Assembly (NCBI GenBank): GCA_964388835.1
Contig: CAYMBZ010000008.1
Location: forward strand, 1 to 41,699
Length of the DNA: 41,699 nucleotides
Origin: UBA1738 sp964388835
GTDB taxonomy: Bacteria; Bacillota; Clostridia; UBA1381
Reading direction: 5' to 3'
Below, in pieces: positions 7,020 to 16,133 of the stretch. Position 1 is the first letter of the stretch; each line of letters starts with the position of its first letter. The translations under genes and the position numbers were made by a program. Below the pieces are notes generated by a model. The model made no database searches. It was not told where the DNA came from and was given only the letters and a program-made list of their open reading frames with translations.

Positions 7020-7952
7020 TCAAACACTCTCCAAAAGCGGCTGTTCGTAATATTCTCCTTGTGCATAGTATATCTGCACACCCGTTATCCGCCTTTTCAC
7101 CGTAGTGCGATAAGCACCCTTGATAACTTGCACGCGCACAATATCTCCAAGCGCATAATCCTTTCCGAACTCTGTGTCTCTAACCTTTATCGAAATCTCG
7201 TTACGCTCACATTTTCCTCTTAAATCATCCTCTGCCTCTAAAGCGGTGTTGCCGTCCAACATAGTCTCCCACCGGTAAATCCCGACAGCACTTATGTCGC
7301 CCTCAATGTTTGTTCTCACATACCCATCCTCTTCAGAATAAAGCGAATAACGCCCGCAGGTTGCAAGATCCAAAATATCCAAAGCGCAAGCCGTCTCATA
7401 TGCATTTCTGTGTGCCTCCGACAGTACCAAATCCGTTTCCCGTCCGCAATGTGTTTTAAAAATCCATTTCTTTTCCGTTCTGTCAAAACACACTTCATGT
7501 CCCATATCCGCTTTTTTTAGACATTCCGCAACAGCGTTAAAAGTCAGTTTTTCTCCGCACTCAAATTCCGTTTCGCTACCCGCGCAGGCATCAATCGTAA
7601 AATTTTTCACATCGCTGAATGCCTTTCGAACAAGCCCCGCCGCTATTTCTCCGGCATATCCCGTAACTGCCGCCGTCTCGGGAGTTATTCTCTTCGACAA
7701 AAGCCAATTACAGGTTCTTCCGTAAAGTATCAGTTCATCCCTCAGCTCTTTTCCCACAATTATCGCGGAAAATCCTTTCTGTACCGCCACCAGGTATTTA
7801 TTTTCCGTTACAACCCTTATCAGTTCGGAATCAAGCGGCAAATGTGCTTCAAAGCTCCCGACCTCGTTATGGAATATATTCCATTTTGAGCTTAATATTC
7901 TATGCTCCGCGGTCAGCAGATTGAATTCAAAATCATAAATCAGTAGGCTCAT
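7020..7952 (-). CDS. Siphovirus Gp37-like tail-associated protein
   Basis: A 310-residue protein starting MSLLIYDFEFNLL, matching the ReqiPepy6 Gp37-like family (the Tal or baseplate hub position). Recognisable phrases are the early SSKWNIFHNEVGSFEAHLP segment and a late ALGDIVRVQ stretch shared with the hub fold. It should form the tail tip beneath Dit. The start at 7952 is taken because its ATG overlaps the upstream stop as ATGA and GGAGG lies about 10 nt upstream; a longer in-frame start would run into the dit gene. No peptidase domain is fused to it. Confidence 0.82.
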   Translation of the reverse strand: MSLLIYDFEFNLLTAEHRILSSKWNIFHNEVGSFEAHLPLDSELIRVVTENKYLVAVQKGFSAIIVGKELRDELILYGRTCNWLLSKRITPETAAVTGYAGEIAAGLVRKAFSDVKNFTIDACAGSETEFECGEKLTFNAVAECLKKADMGHEVCFDRTEKKWIFKTHCGRETDLVLSEAHRNAYETACALDILDLATCGRYSLYSEEDGYVRTNIEGDISAVGIYRWETMLDGNTALEAEDDLRGKCERNEISIKVRDTEFGKDYALGDIVRVQVIKGAYRTTVKRRITGVQIYYAQGEYYEQPLLESV

Positions 7953-8800
7953 ATATACACTGCCTCCGAATATCTGTCCGCATAACTGCATGCAACATCT
8001 ATTCCACTGTTTTCACCGCGATTGATTACCTCTATATCATTCGTCCCGGGAAACAGATGGAATCCGTCAAAAAAGCTGTCGTCTGTCAGATACTTAATAA
8101 GATTTTCGCCCTTAGAATTATAAATGCGCCGATTTTCAATATCCACCGTAACTGTTTCATCCCTCAAAGCTCCATAGTTAAAGCTTATCTTTTCTCCGCT
8201 TGTATGATTTTCTATACACAGAAGTTTTTCTCCCTTCTTTTCGGAATTAACGCTGATGTAAAAAATCGGTTCGGTTCTAACATTTCCCGCGTATAAAATA
8301 TTCTTGCGAGATATTCTTTCGGAAAATTTTCCGGGGAATGTGAAATTCTCGTCAATAAGCGGAATTTCCTTAAAAATCTGCGTTTCTTTTCTCACGCTGT
8401 CCTCAAAATACGGGTTATCGCATAAAAACTGCACCGTAAACAATAAATAATTTCCCTTTTTATCATATTGATTAAAGTCACAGCACCTTGCACCAATCCG
8501 CCGTTTCCCCGCCGATGTATTGATTTCCAGTACACCCTCGCTTTCAAGTGCCGCAAGGGCGGCGGCATATGTATTCGAAAATTCCTCATTTATTTTTATG
8601 TCCCCATTCAATGTAATTGTCCTTTGATTCAGATTGACCGCATTTGTCCGCACGCCGTCATCTCCCGCATACCTTGCACCTACAAAGGTTTTGCCGCAAA
8701 AAGCCAAGCCATCTGCCGATATAACCCGCCACGGCGACTTTGATTCTCCGCCTCCGAAGTTTATATTTCCCGTTTCATTATAAAACCGTATATTAAACAT
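7949..8800 (-). CDS. Distal tail protein (Dit-like)
   Basis: A 283-residue protein with the family layout: N-terminal ring domain (MFNIRFYN, NLNQRTITLNGDI, IGARCCDF, FLCDNPYF) and a C-terminal galectin-like domain (FHLFPGTNDIEVIN). Dit forms the hexameric ring joining the tail tube to the tail tip in SPP1-like phages. It sits between tape measure and Gp37-like hub, as expected, and overlaps the hub gene by 4 bp. The start follows AAGGGGGAA. Confidence 0.85.
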   Translation of the reverse strand: MFNIRFYNETGNINFGGGESKSPWRVISADGLAFCGKTFVGARYAGDDGVRTNAVNLNQRTITLNGDIKINEEFSNTYAAALAALESEGVLEINTSAGKRRIGARCCDFNQYDKKGNYLLFTVQFLCDNPYFEDSVRKETQIFKEIPLIDENFTFPGKFSERISRKNILYAGNVRTEPIFYISVNSEKKGEKLLCIENHTSGEKISFNYGALRDETVTVDIENRRIYNSKGENLIKYLTDDSFFDGFHLFPGTNDIEVINRGENSGIDVACSYADRYSEAVYI

Positions 8801-8811
8801 AAAATTCCCCC

Positions 8812-9870
8812 TTATGTCTTAACCCCGGACAGGCGCTTTACGGTTTCAAACCGCTTAATCTGCTCTACGGTATCATCGCCATCCGAAACACTTATGTTAT
8901 AAGAAGTATTGTTTGTATTATAAATATTTCCGGTTGAGGAAATGTCTATATCCGCCTTAAGGCTCTCATTAAATTCCTCAATCCTCGCCCTCACTGCCTG
9001 AAGCTGTACATCAAGCTCTTCGATAAATGCCGCACCGAATTTTTCCGCCGAAACGCTTCCGCTTACAGTAAAATCCTCAGGGATTTCATAGCCCGCCTCC
9101 TTTAAGCGTTCCCGCATATTAGCGCATGCATCTTCCCAGCTTTTTTCAAACTCATCTTCATATTGCTTTGCCGCAATATTTTCGGACAGCTTGCCTTTTA
9201 CCGACAGTGCTTCTGTATATTTTGCAAACTCATCATCCCTTGCCGATAAAAGCGCGGACATAAACCCGGATGCATCTTCAAAATTCAAGTCTCGAATAGC
9301 GGCAATAAGACCGGATTCTGCCTCTTCGCCTACTCCCAAACTTTCGGCACGCTTCTCTATTTCCTCCATCGCATCGCCGTATTTCTTGATTGCCGCAATA
9401 TCATTGTCCAAATCACCGAGAGAATAATAGTATTCCGTCTTTCCGCCTATTCTCACCTTATTCGTTTTAAACAGCGCCCCGGTGTCATTGAGCTTTTCCG
9501 CCATTTTCTGTTGTTTTTCGATTACCTCATCCATACGCTTTACGGCATAATCTGCCACCTCATCATAAAGACCTACAATATTTTTCTTTTCTGTCTCAAG
9601 GGTGGATTTTTGGTATTCGTAAATCTGCTCGGTGTATTTCACCCAATTTTGTGTCCCTTGCGTAAAATACTTGTCTCGCAAAATCTCAAGCTTTCTGTAA
9701 TAATCCTCTTCACTTATAATATCAAAATCACGTTGATATTTCAGTTTCTCCAGCATACCCTCAAAAGCTTCGGTAGCAAATTTAGAATTTTCGGCAAGAC
9801 CCTCGGCAAATTTCATCGATAAATACTTTCCGGCTTCATTTGCCAATTTGCCCATATCCGTTGCACTCAT
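8812..9870 (-). CDS. Short tape measure-like protein
   Basis: A 352-residue protein in the tape measure position, between Gp15 and Dit. It is mostly predicted helix and coiled coil (residues 40-250, many EK-rich heptads), and ends with a NIYNTNNTSYNIS beta segment typical of tape measure C-termini. Tape measures of Gp15-type siphophages are usually about 700-1500 residues and contain hydrophobic segments; none is seen here. At about 0.15 nm per residue this would set a tail near 50 nm. It is either a naturally short ruler, as in gene transfer agents, or the product of an internal deletion. The start has its own GGGAGGGA site and the frame is intact. Confidence 0.68.
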   Translation of the reverse strand: MSATDMGKLANEAGKYLSMKFAEGLAENSKFATEAFEGMLEKLKYQRDFDIISEEDYYRKLEILRDKYFTQGTQNWVKYTEQIYEYQKSTLETEKKNIVGLYDEVADYAVKRMDEVIEKQQKMAEKLNDTGALFKTNKVRIGGKTEYYYSLGDLDNDIAAIKKYGDAMEEIEKRAESLGVGEEAESGLIAAIRDLNFEDASGFMSALLSARDDEFAKYTEALSVKGKLSENIAAKQYEDEFEKSWEDACANMRERLKEAGYEIPEDFTVSGSVSAEKFGAAFIEELDVQLQAVRARIEEFNESLKADIDISSTGNIYNTNNTSYNISVSDGDDTVEQIKRFETVKRLSGVKT

Positions 9871-9885
9871 TATTCATCCCTCCCC

Positions 9886-10470
9886 CTAAAACAGTGCTGA
9901 AAGAATTTCCGCCGTATCCCGCGCTTTTTCTTCTTCATTCCTCGTATCTGGAAGCGCATACAGTTCTTTCATCTTCTTCAAATACTTTCCTTTTTCTCCC
10001 GAGATACCGCTTAAATCCGCCGCTCTTGCAGAAATAATTTTCATCAATCGCAAATTGTCATCAAGACCTTTAAACATTGCTGAAAATTTATACCAATGCA
10101 AGTATAAAACATCCGTAAGATCAATCCCGTATTGTGTGAGAAAAGCAGAATACACATAATCCGCATCCTCTTCAAAGCTGAATACCTCGCAAGTTTTAGC
10201 GTCCCCTTTTTCACTTACATTACCCTGTTTTCCGCACATGTAAAAACCGGAAAGCGCCGCTATTGCCTCTCCCGGGGACGAGGGGAGAAAGCGGCATCGC
10301 TTTCTGTCAAAGCATAGCTTCATCAAAATACCCGTTTTTTCGCCCGCACTGATTTTACGTGAACGAATAACCTTATCAAATTCTATCCATACCCTAAAAT
10401 CGGTGCGCACCGCATAATGTTTCCCGCAAATCACAACGGTATCGGGTAAAACATCTGTCAATATGCTCAT
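9886..10470 (-). CDS. Gp15 family tail assembly protein
   Basis: A 194-residue protein of the bacteriophage Gp15 family: VVICGKHYAVRTDFRVWIEF start, the middle region around YVYSAFLTQYGIDL, and LYLHWYKFSAMFKGL. In A118-like siphophages this gene lies between tail tube and tape measure and is thought to act as a tail assembly chaperone. The ATG follows AAGGGGAG. No programmed frameshift partner is seen downstream. Confidence 0.85.
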   Translation of the reverse strand: MSILTDVLPDTVVICGKHYAVRTDFRVWIEFDKVIRSRKISAGEKTGILMKLCFDRKRCRFLPSSPGEAIAALSGFYMCGKQGNVSEKGDAKTCEVFSFEEDADYVYSAFLTQYGIDLTDVLYLHWYKFSAMFKGLDDNLRLMKIISARAADLSGISGEKGKYLKKMKELYALPDTRNEEEKARDTAEILSALF

Positions 10471-10494
10471 TTGTTTTCTCCCCTTTTTATGTCC

Positions 10495-10974
10495 CTATTC
10501 TTCGGTAAACGTTACCGTCTGCCAATCGTCTGTTGTTATTACTGTTCCGAAAATCTTTTCCCCGTATGCCTTTAAACTTCCGCTGCATGTATACGTGTCG
10601 CTGTCATCTCCCTCAGATGAGGGTATTATGCAAAAATCACGCTTAATTGCAGGATAACTGCCGCTGTCATTTGCGGTGGATACATCCGCCATAATGATAC
10701 TGCACGTAGCATCCTCTCCCAAAAGCTCCTTATCCGCAACCTCCTTAAATACCCCATGAACCGAACTTTTCGGGTCTGTGTCAAATTTATAGGATATTGA
10801 TGGCGAATATCCCACAACCACGCTTCTTTCCATGTTTTCATCAATGTATTTTCTTGAATACTCTTTTGGATTTTTTGAAATCGAAAGTTCGGTAAAACCG
10901 CTCATCCTTCTGAAAACCTTGCTTTCATTCTCGCCGACCTCCATAAAAGCCAGCTTTTCGCTTCTTTTAATCAT
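10495..10974 (-). CDS. Major tail tube protein
   Basis: A 159-residue protein lying between the tail terminator and Gp15 genes. Phrases such as FTELSISKNPKEYSRKYID, and a pattern of beta strands with a C-terminal WQTVTFTEE, are typical of tail tube proteins in Clostridia siphoviruses. It would polymerise into the tube whose length the tape measure sets. AAGGAGAG precedes the ATG. Confidence 0.82.
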   Translation of the reverse strand: MIKRSEKLAFMEVGENESKVFRRMSGFTELSISKNPKEYSRKYIDENMERSVVVGYSPSISYKFDTDPKSSVHGVFKEVADKELLGEDATCSIIMADVSTANDSGSYPAIKRDFCIIPSSEGDDSDTYTCSGSLKAYGEKIFGTVITTDDWQTVTFTEE

Positions 10975-11001
10975 CTAATCTCTCCTTACATATGCCTAAA
11001 A

Positions 11002-11418
11002 TCATACTTCCTGTCGATATATCAGCCGAAATTCTGTTTGATACCTCATGCTGTCGATAGAGCTTTCAAGCAGACATGCATCCTTTGTTACCTCAATCCG
11101 TAAAGGCGTGAGTTTTTCATCGGTAAGTTTCGGCAATTTTCCGTCCCTATTTTGCTTCTCAACCCAATCGGTGAGCTTCTCGAAAAATTCCGCAATCCGC
11201 AGATTTTCCTCCGCCATCGTATCATACACACCATGCAGAGCAAACACAAACTTGCATTGCTTTATCATGCCGCCGTCACAATATCTTTTAATCAGAGGAT
11301 TTTCGGCAACACTGTCTATCGAATAAGAAACCGCCTTAGGGCTTAAGCAATTAATATTAATTTCACTCCCGCAAAGTAGCGGACAGCTCATCATATATCT
11401 TCTTATACTGTCTATCAT
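11002..11418 (-). CDS. Tail terminator-like minor capsid protein
   Basis: A 138-residue protein starting MIDSIRRYMMSCPLL, with VSYSIDSV, KRYCDGGMIKQ, and FFEKLTDWVEKQNRDGKLP. This family is common in Firmicute prophages just before the tail tube gene, often carrying misleading names; its position and size fit a tail terminator. The start at 11418 follows GGAGGG closely, and an upstream in-frame extension overlaps the previous gene without a binding site. Confidence 0.75.
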   Translation of the reverse strand: MIDSIRRYMMSCPLLCGSEININCLSPKAVSYSIDSVAENPLIKRYCDGGMIKQCKFVFALHGVYDTMAEENLRIAEFFEKLTDWVEKQNRDGKLPKLTDEKLTPLRIEVTKDACLLESSIDSMRYQTEFRLIYRQEV

Positions 11419-11419
11419 A

Positions 11420-11743
11420 TTACCCTCCACATAAAAGTTTCCAATGCGGCGAACTCCCGCACCTGTTATCACGCACCTCAATAACTTTCATAGCAAGAGT
11501 GCGCTCCGGCTCAAGCTCCCTGTATTCGCCTATCCGCACATAATCTCCTACCGAAACCACAAGTCTTTCGCTCCCCGGAATACGTATGGTGCAAAAATCC
11601 GATGAATAAAATCCAACCTGCTTTATTCCGCTTTTTGAAAGCTTTTCTCTGTAGCTTGAAAATGCATTTTTCAACACTTTTCTGTGCCAGCGTTTTCCCG
11701 CACCGTCCAAGTGCCATAAGGTTACACTGCAGTTACTTTTCAC
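11420..11743 (-). CDS. Head closure-like protein (DUF6751-type)
   Basis: A protein of about 107 residues with NCSVTLWHLDG near the start, a middle VGDYVRIGEY strand pair, and the C-terminal DNRCGSSPHWKLL phrase that marks DUF6751-like head-tail connectors. It lies between the first connector and the tail terminator, where a head closure protein is expected. No ATG fits. The best start is a GTG at 11743 with AGGGG 8 nt upstream, just after the TAG of the previous gene; a GTG at 11752 is also possible. Confidence 0.7.
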   Translation of the reverse strand: MKSNCSVTLWHLDGAGKRWHRKVLKNAFSSYREKLSKSGIKQVGFYSSDFCTIRIPGSERLVVSVGDYVRIGEYRELEPERTLAMKVIEVRDNRCGSSPHWKLLCGG

Positions 11744-11744
11744 T

Positions 11745-12074
11745 CTAAACACCCCTATATAACAAATCCGTACCGGCAAGATAGGTCTTTGCAATCAGAT
11801 AAATTTTCTTTTTTATGTCCCCTAAATTGTATCTTACGGAATATCCGTCATTGTTCTCGGAATATATCCCCTCTCTTGCATTTTCCCGATATAACAGCTC
11901 CGCGATTTCGCACACGCACATTTTCACGCTTTTTTCATCCGATTTACCGCTCCTACCGCCGGTTATCTGCGAAAGCTCGGTTTCCGCACGCTTTTCCCAC
12001 AGTTCAAATTCTTCGGCGGGAATTCTCATATTCCCGCCGTACACATCACTGTAAAAAAATAAATCCGCTATCAT
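11745..12074 (-). CDS. Head-tail connector protein
   Basis: A 109-residue protein, mostly helical, with EFELWEKRAETELSQITGGR and a C-terminal KIYLIAKTYLAGT helix. The size, charge pattern and position directly after the capsid gene fit gp6/gp15-type adaptor proteins that join portal to tail. The start at 12074 (MIADLFFYSDVYGG) follows GGGAGA; a longer in-frame start would overlap the capsid gene's 3' end. Confidence 0.72.
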   Translation of the reverse strand: MIADLFFYSDVYGGNMRIPAEEFELWEKRAETELSQITGGRSGKSDEKSVKMCVCEIAELLYRENAREGIYSENNDGYSVRYNLGDIKKKIYLIAKTYLAGTDLLYRGV

Positions 12075-12090
12075 ATTATATCTCCCAAAT

Positions 12091-12945
12091 TTAAGCCGTA
12101 GCGTTTTCGTCAAATTTCGCAAGCACAACCTTTGCATCATTTGAAAGCACTACCGTATAGAATTTGTCAACCGAAATATCGGTAACACGTCTCAACGTCT
12201 GTCTTTCCGCCTCAACATTTGTGTCACGCTTCAAATAAATTGTGAGGGCAGGCGTTTCATCTTCGGTTTCATTGTCCCCCTCAATTTTAACAATCGGGCA
12301 TATATAATGACCTTCCGTCAACGGAACCTTTTTGGACGGCACAACACGCGTATTTGCAATCATACCGATTTCACCGCTTACAAGCACATTTCCGGTATAT
12401 TTTTCACAAGATATAAAATCCGCATCATGGCGAAGCTGTGTCAGCTGTGACGGATGGACAAATATTACCTTCTGGCAGTTTGACTCCTCGCCAAATTTGT
12501 CAATCGCATCAATAATTCCGTCATACGAAATAATTCCGTCCGCCGTATATATCGTATGTGCTGTCTGAAGTGCGTCCATCGCATCATTGTCTACCTTTGC
12601 GGCGATTGCGGCGGCAAGCTGGTTGTTTGTTTCACCGATTGGATTACCATATCCCGATAGTACCGCCTCATCCGAAAGCTCAACCGCTTTCATTGCCTTT
12701 TTAATGGTCGCCTCGGTTGTTGTGGTAATCAGTACAGTTGTATCAACTGCCTCTCCCTCAGCTACATCATCCGCATCTCCTATATACGAATACTGCGGCA
12801 CCACTATAGTGTCCCCCGCAACTCCCACCAAAGTATCATCCACTTTAGCAAACGGTGCTACAACTATCTTGCTCTCAATCTTTGCGGAAATCATATCCGC
12901 CATAACCTTAGGATTAACCAAATCTGAAATTTTTGTCATTGACAT
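12091..12945 (-). CDS. Major capsid protein, N4gp56 family
   Basis: A 284-residue HK97-fold capsid protein. Features are TKISDLVNPKVMADMI near the N-terminus, IVVPQYSYIGDADDVAEGE (about 50-68), the EATIKKAMKAVELSDEAV helix region, and VIFVHPSQL in the second half, all typical of the N4gp56 family. The start at 12945 follows AGAGGT; an in-frame extension upstream is basic, lacks a binding site and overlaps the scaffold stop. The upstream separate scaffold gene matches this capsid type. Confidence 0.88.
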   Translation of the reverse strand: MSMTKISDLVNPKVMADMISAKIESKIVVAPFAKVDDTLVGVAGDTIVVPQYSYIGDADDVAEGEAVDTTVLITTTTEATIKKAMKAVELSDEAVLSGYGNPIGETNNQLAAAIAAKVDNDAMDALQTAHTIYTADGIISYDGIIDAIDKFGEESNCQKVIFVHPSQLTQLRHDADFISCEKYTGNVLVSGEIGMIANTRVVPSKKVPLTEGHYICPIVKIEGDNETEDETPALTIYLKRDTNVEAERQTLRRVTDISVDKFYTVVLSNDAKVVLAKFDENATA

Positions 12946-13022
12946 AATAATATTACCTCTTTTCTGCCTGTTTTTAATAATGGCGCGACGAATGCAGGCA
13001 CCACCGCCACGCCGTTTTTTCA

Positions 13023-13532
13023 TTATTTTACCAATTGATGATACAACTCCGGGCTTTCCGTATAGAGCTTAAGCCTTTCCCTGTATGAAAGTTTTTTTAT
13101 GTCCCCTTTGTTCTCATATTTTCCAAAACCGGATGTAAACCTGGGTTTTTCATCGTCCTCTTCAAACAAAAAAGGACATTCCGCCCTTATACTTTCGACC
13201 TGTTCATCGAATCCTAAAAGCTCCCCGTCCTCCAAAACGATTTCCTCCGCTTTAAGCATTGCCCGCAAAGCTTTAGTGCTTTTCGCCCCGGACGAACCGA
13301 TTTTGTTTTCTATCATCCTCTCGCGTTCTTTTTTCATAAGCCTTCGTTCCGCTTCGCTAAAGCCGTTTTCATATGCTTCCTGCCTTGCACTCTCCTCGTT
13401 TTCCGAAAGTGCCGAGAGTCTTTTTACTTCACATAAAAGCTCCTCTTTCTCCTCATCGTGCATTTTCAAAATTGCCTCCGCCGCTTCCTCACCGATTTCG
13501 GGAACGTACTTTATAATATCCTCTTTATTCAT
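13023..13532 (-). CDS. Phage scaffolding protein (Gp20-like)
   Basis: A 169-residue, strongly charged, helical protein with a coiled coil in residues 20-85, and STKALRAMLKAEEIVLEDGE followed by a CPFLFEEDD segment. This is the usual pattern of minor structural Gp20/scaffold proteins between portal and capsid genes. It should guide procapsid assembly and then leave. AAGGGGGTG precedes the ATG. No head maturation protease is fused or adjacent. Confidence 0.82.
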   Translation of the reverse strand: MNKEDIIKYVPEIGEEAAEAILKMHDEEKEELLCEVKRLSALSENEESARQEAYENGFSEAERRLMKKERERMIENKIGSSGAKSTKALRAMLKAEEIVLEDGELLGFDEQVESIRAECPFLFEEDDEKPRFTSGFGKYENKGDIKKLSYRERLKLYTESPELYHQLVK

Positions 13533-13545
13533 TCAAATCACCCCC

Positions 13546-14886
13546 TTACTCCGCAAAATTATCCGATATCCCGCGCGCGGATTCGCAAGCTCTTCTCTTT
13601 GCCGTCTCACTGTCCTCACCGAAGTACCATGCTCTCATCTCCCACGGCTGAATTACTCCGCCCTCCAAAAGCTTCATTTTCTCTTCAAACTCCGTTCTTC
13701 TGTCCGCCACAATGCTGTCATCAAACTCAAATGATACTCCATATTCTCCATCAGGTGCCAGACAGTATAGGTCGACAATCGTATTCATCGCTTCAATGAG
13801 AGCCGAAAGCGCTGTTTTCATGGAATTTTGTATATCGCATATGTGTGCATAGCTTCTCTGCTTTGAAACTCTGATTTCCTCCGCGGTCCTGTCCACATTT
13901 AAAACATCGGACAGAGTGCCGTAAGCAAGTCCCGAGTTGAATTCAATTCTCCTCAGAATTTCATTGAGCCCGTTTATAACAGACTCATCCCTAAACGTCG
14001 GCGTCCAATCCTTAAACATAGTATCGTCACCGGTGTTTAAAAGTCGATACAGCCTGCGGTCGGGAACGATGTATTCGCCGTTTTCTCTGCGAAGCATGGC
14101 GGCTTCATCCACATATAAGGCACGTTCCCCGCTCTCATATTCCCATAAAAGCCGCTTATATTGCTTTTCCGCATCCTCAATCAACGATGCGGCGCGGCTG
14201 AATACCGAAATACCCAGCGGCGAGCTTGTATCTATGCAATTTGCCATTGGCATTTTGTAGTAAACAAAAAGCGGCTTATTGATGCCGCTGATTTCTGTGT
14301 ATGGCTCAATGCCGCGCCATTTTGGAATTTTCTCAAGGGCTATTTCCTCGCCCATCCCCGAAACGCTGTCTCCTACAAATGCAAAATTGCGTATCACGTA
14401 TGTATCGTCTTCAAAGCTATGCTGTTCCACCCTCGTGTACACCTTATCTCCCGATATGTATCTGTCCAAAAACGCTGCTCCTAAAATCTCTCCGTCCCGG
14501 CTAAATTCAATCGGTATAAAGTCCTCCGCCTGTATACAATCCACCTCTATTCCGTCTCCCGAAAAATAGGGTTTCAGCACCACACCTCCCTTAGCGCATG
14601 CCATTTCCGTAACATTTCGTATGCCGTTTAAAAATTTTGCATACTGTTTCTGCAAAAAATCCGCACGATTTGAGCCGGAAATTTCCGATTTCATCTCTAT
14701 TGTGGCAAGCCTTGCCGTTTCGGATGATATTGCAGATGCCAATGCCATTCCGTCGCGACTTTTGTATAGCCGCTCCCACTCCGCAAGCGCCGCCGACATC
14801 TGCTCCGAGGTACAGGTTTCAACTCCGAGTGCCGACAGTGAATTTTTTAAATTTAAAACATTCATTACCTTTTTTAAAAACTTCAT
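13546..14886 (-). CDS. Portal protein (A118/SPP1-like)
   Basis: The 446-residue portal would form the dodecameric ring for DNA entry and tail attachment. The typical features are the N-terminal SAISSETARLATIEMKSE region, VTEMACAKGGVVLKPYF, and the C-terminal clip and stem region with FNSGLAYGTLSDV and the TAEEIRVSKQRSYAHI helix. AAAGGAGAG precedes the ATG. A minor head protein (Mu F/SPP1 gp7-like) usually follows this portal type but is absent here. An 80-nt gap before it contains an 8-bp hairpin (14929-14936 with 14951-14958). Confidence 0.88.
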   Translation of the reverse strand: MKFLKKVMNVLNLKNSLSALGVETCTSEQMSAALAEWERLYKSRDGMALASAISSETARLATIEMKSEISGSNRADFLQKQYAKFLNGIRNVTEMACAKGGVVLKPYFSGDGIEVDCIQAEDFIPIEFSRDGEILGAAFLDRYISGDKVYTRVEQHSFEDDTYVIRNFAFVGDSVSGMGEEIALEKIPKWRGIEPYTEISGINKPLFVYYKMPMANCIDTSSPLGISVFSRAASLIEDAEKQYKRLLWEYESGERALYVDEAAMLRRENGEYIVPDRRLYRLLNTGDDTMFKDWTPTFRDESVINGLNEILRRIEFNSGLAYGTLSDVLNVDRTAEEIRVSKQRSYAHICDIQNSMKTALSALIEAMNTIVDLYCLAPDGEYGVSFEFDDSIVADRRTEFEEKMKLLEGGVIQPWEMRAWYFGEDSETAKRRACESARGISDNFAE

Positions 14887-14966
14887 TTAACGTTTCTCTC
14901 CTTTCCGCCCGCATATAATATTAAAGCGGTGCTTCTCACGGCGGGCTGTAAGAAGCACTGACTTTT

Positions 14967-16133
14967 TTAAAAAAGTCTTTTCAAAATTGTATAGCAGAAA
15001 TACCTTATATCATCCATGGCATGATCGTTCTGCTTTATCGGGCGGTCCTCTCCCGATTCCGTATCCCAGCAATATGCCCCAAACTCCCGAATGGTATTTT
15101 TGCAGGATTCGTGAATTTTAATACGTCCATCCGATATCATCCCGGAAGTAAATCTTATGCCGTCCGTCACGTTGTTTTTTGCCTTTTTTACCGAAAATTT
15201 TCCATGCCGCCGAACGGTTTCGATAAAGCTTGCCGCCGAAGGGTCCACTATAACATACTGAACTAAAATCCCCTCCGTCAGCTTTTCCAGCCGAGCATAA
15301 TACTCTTCATCAGTGTAAAGCCGATTACTGCTCCGCCCATCATGATAAAATTCCTTTATCCGATATGCTGTGCCTCCGCTTACGCACCACAATCCCATAC
15401 TGCATGGGTTAAGGGTTCCGTAGTCTATTGAAACGTAATACTTTCCACCCGTCGGCAGCTTTTCAAACACATGCTTATCCATACTGAACATAGGATAAAC
15501 CAGTCCCTCCGCAAGCGCCCACTTTCCAAGGATAAACCTGTCAAAATAGACGGTTCCCCTGTATTCGTTTTCAAGATTTTTCACAAACTCATCGGATAGA
15601 TTGGGATTATCATAAATCGTATAATGCTGACGAAATATATCGGCATCGCTGTTTAAAAATTTAAGAAGCCAATGATTCGGATTATCCGGGTTACAGGTTC
15701 CGTCAAACTTTGAAGTTGGCTTGTCAAGGCGCGATTTCAACATATTGAATACTTCTTCATTCCATGTTGTTATTTCATCGCCGTAGCAATATTCAATCCC
15801 CGCGCCCTGAAGCTTCGACACCTGTGTGGCTTTGTCCGCTCCTATCGCATGGCACTTTCTGCCGAAAAGCATCACCGTTCCGTCGATTCCGATGTTTCCG
15901 ACATATTCCTCTCCCCAAATTTCCCGCATGGGCTCCAATATATTCCGTGAAAGTGTCCCCTTTGTGTTACCCAGAAGCACAATAATCCCGCATCCCGTAC
16001 ATGCACGAATTCTTTTTGGAATAAGGAAGTAATCCAGATACGTCTTTCCGCTTCTGGTTGCACCCTCCTTTATATTCCATCTCCGATTCGCGTTTCTCCA
16101 ATATTCCTCCTGCTTATCTGTCAGCTCTATCAT
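14967..16133 (-). CDS. Phage terminase large subunit, PBSX type
   Basis: The DNA-packaging motor and headful nuclease. It has a Walker A-like EGATRSGKT (23-31), Walker B with catalytic Glu CYGDE (116-120), and RNase H-like nuclease acidic residues in SIDYG (D237), IVDPS (D297) and MDDIRY (D374/D375). The 388-residue length is slightly below the usual 400-430, but both domains are complete. It overlaps the small subunit by 20 bp. PBSX-type terminases package by headful, and PBSX itself packages host DNA, which is relevant to a gene transfer agent interpretation. Confidence 0.92.
   Translation of the reverse strand: MIELTDKQEEYWRNANRRWNIKEGATRSGKTYLDYFLIPKRIRACTGCGIIVLLGNTKGTLSRNILEPMREIWGEEYVGNIGIDGTVMLFGRKCHAIGADKATQVSKLQGAGIEYCYGDEITTWNEEVFNMLKSRLDKPTSKFDGTCNPDNPNHWLLKFLNSDADIFRQHYTIYDNPNLSDEFVKNLENEYRGTVYFDRFILGKWALAEGLVYPMFSMDKHVFEKLPTGGKYYVSIDYGTLNPCSMGLWCVSGGTAYRIKEFYHDGRSSNRLYTDEEYYARLEKLTEGILVQYVIVDPSAASFIETVRRHGKFSVKKAKNNVTDGIRFTSGMISDGRIKIHESCKNTIREFGAYCWDTESGEDRPIKQNDHAMDDIRYFCYTILKRLF

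Noticed and set aside
14887..14966. Terminator between terL and portal
   Set aside because: The hairpin (8 bp, 14-nt loop) has no T tail in the direction of transcription, so it is more likely an RNA processing or stability element, or chance.
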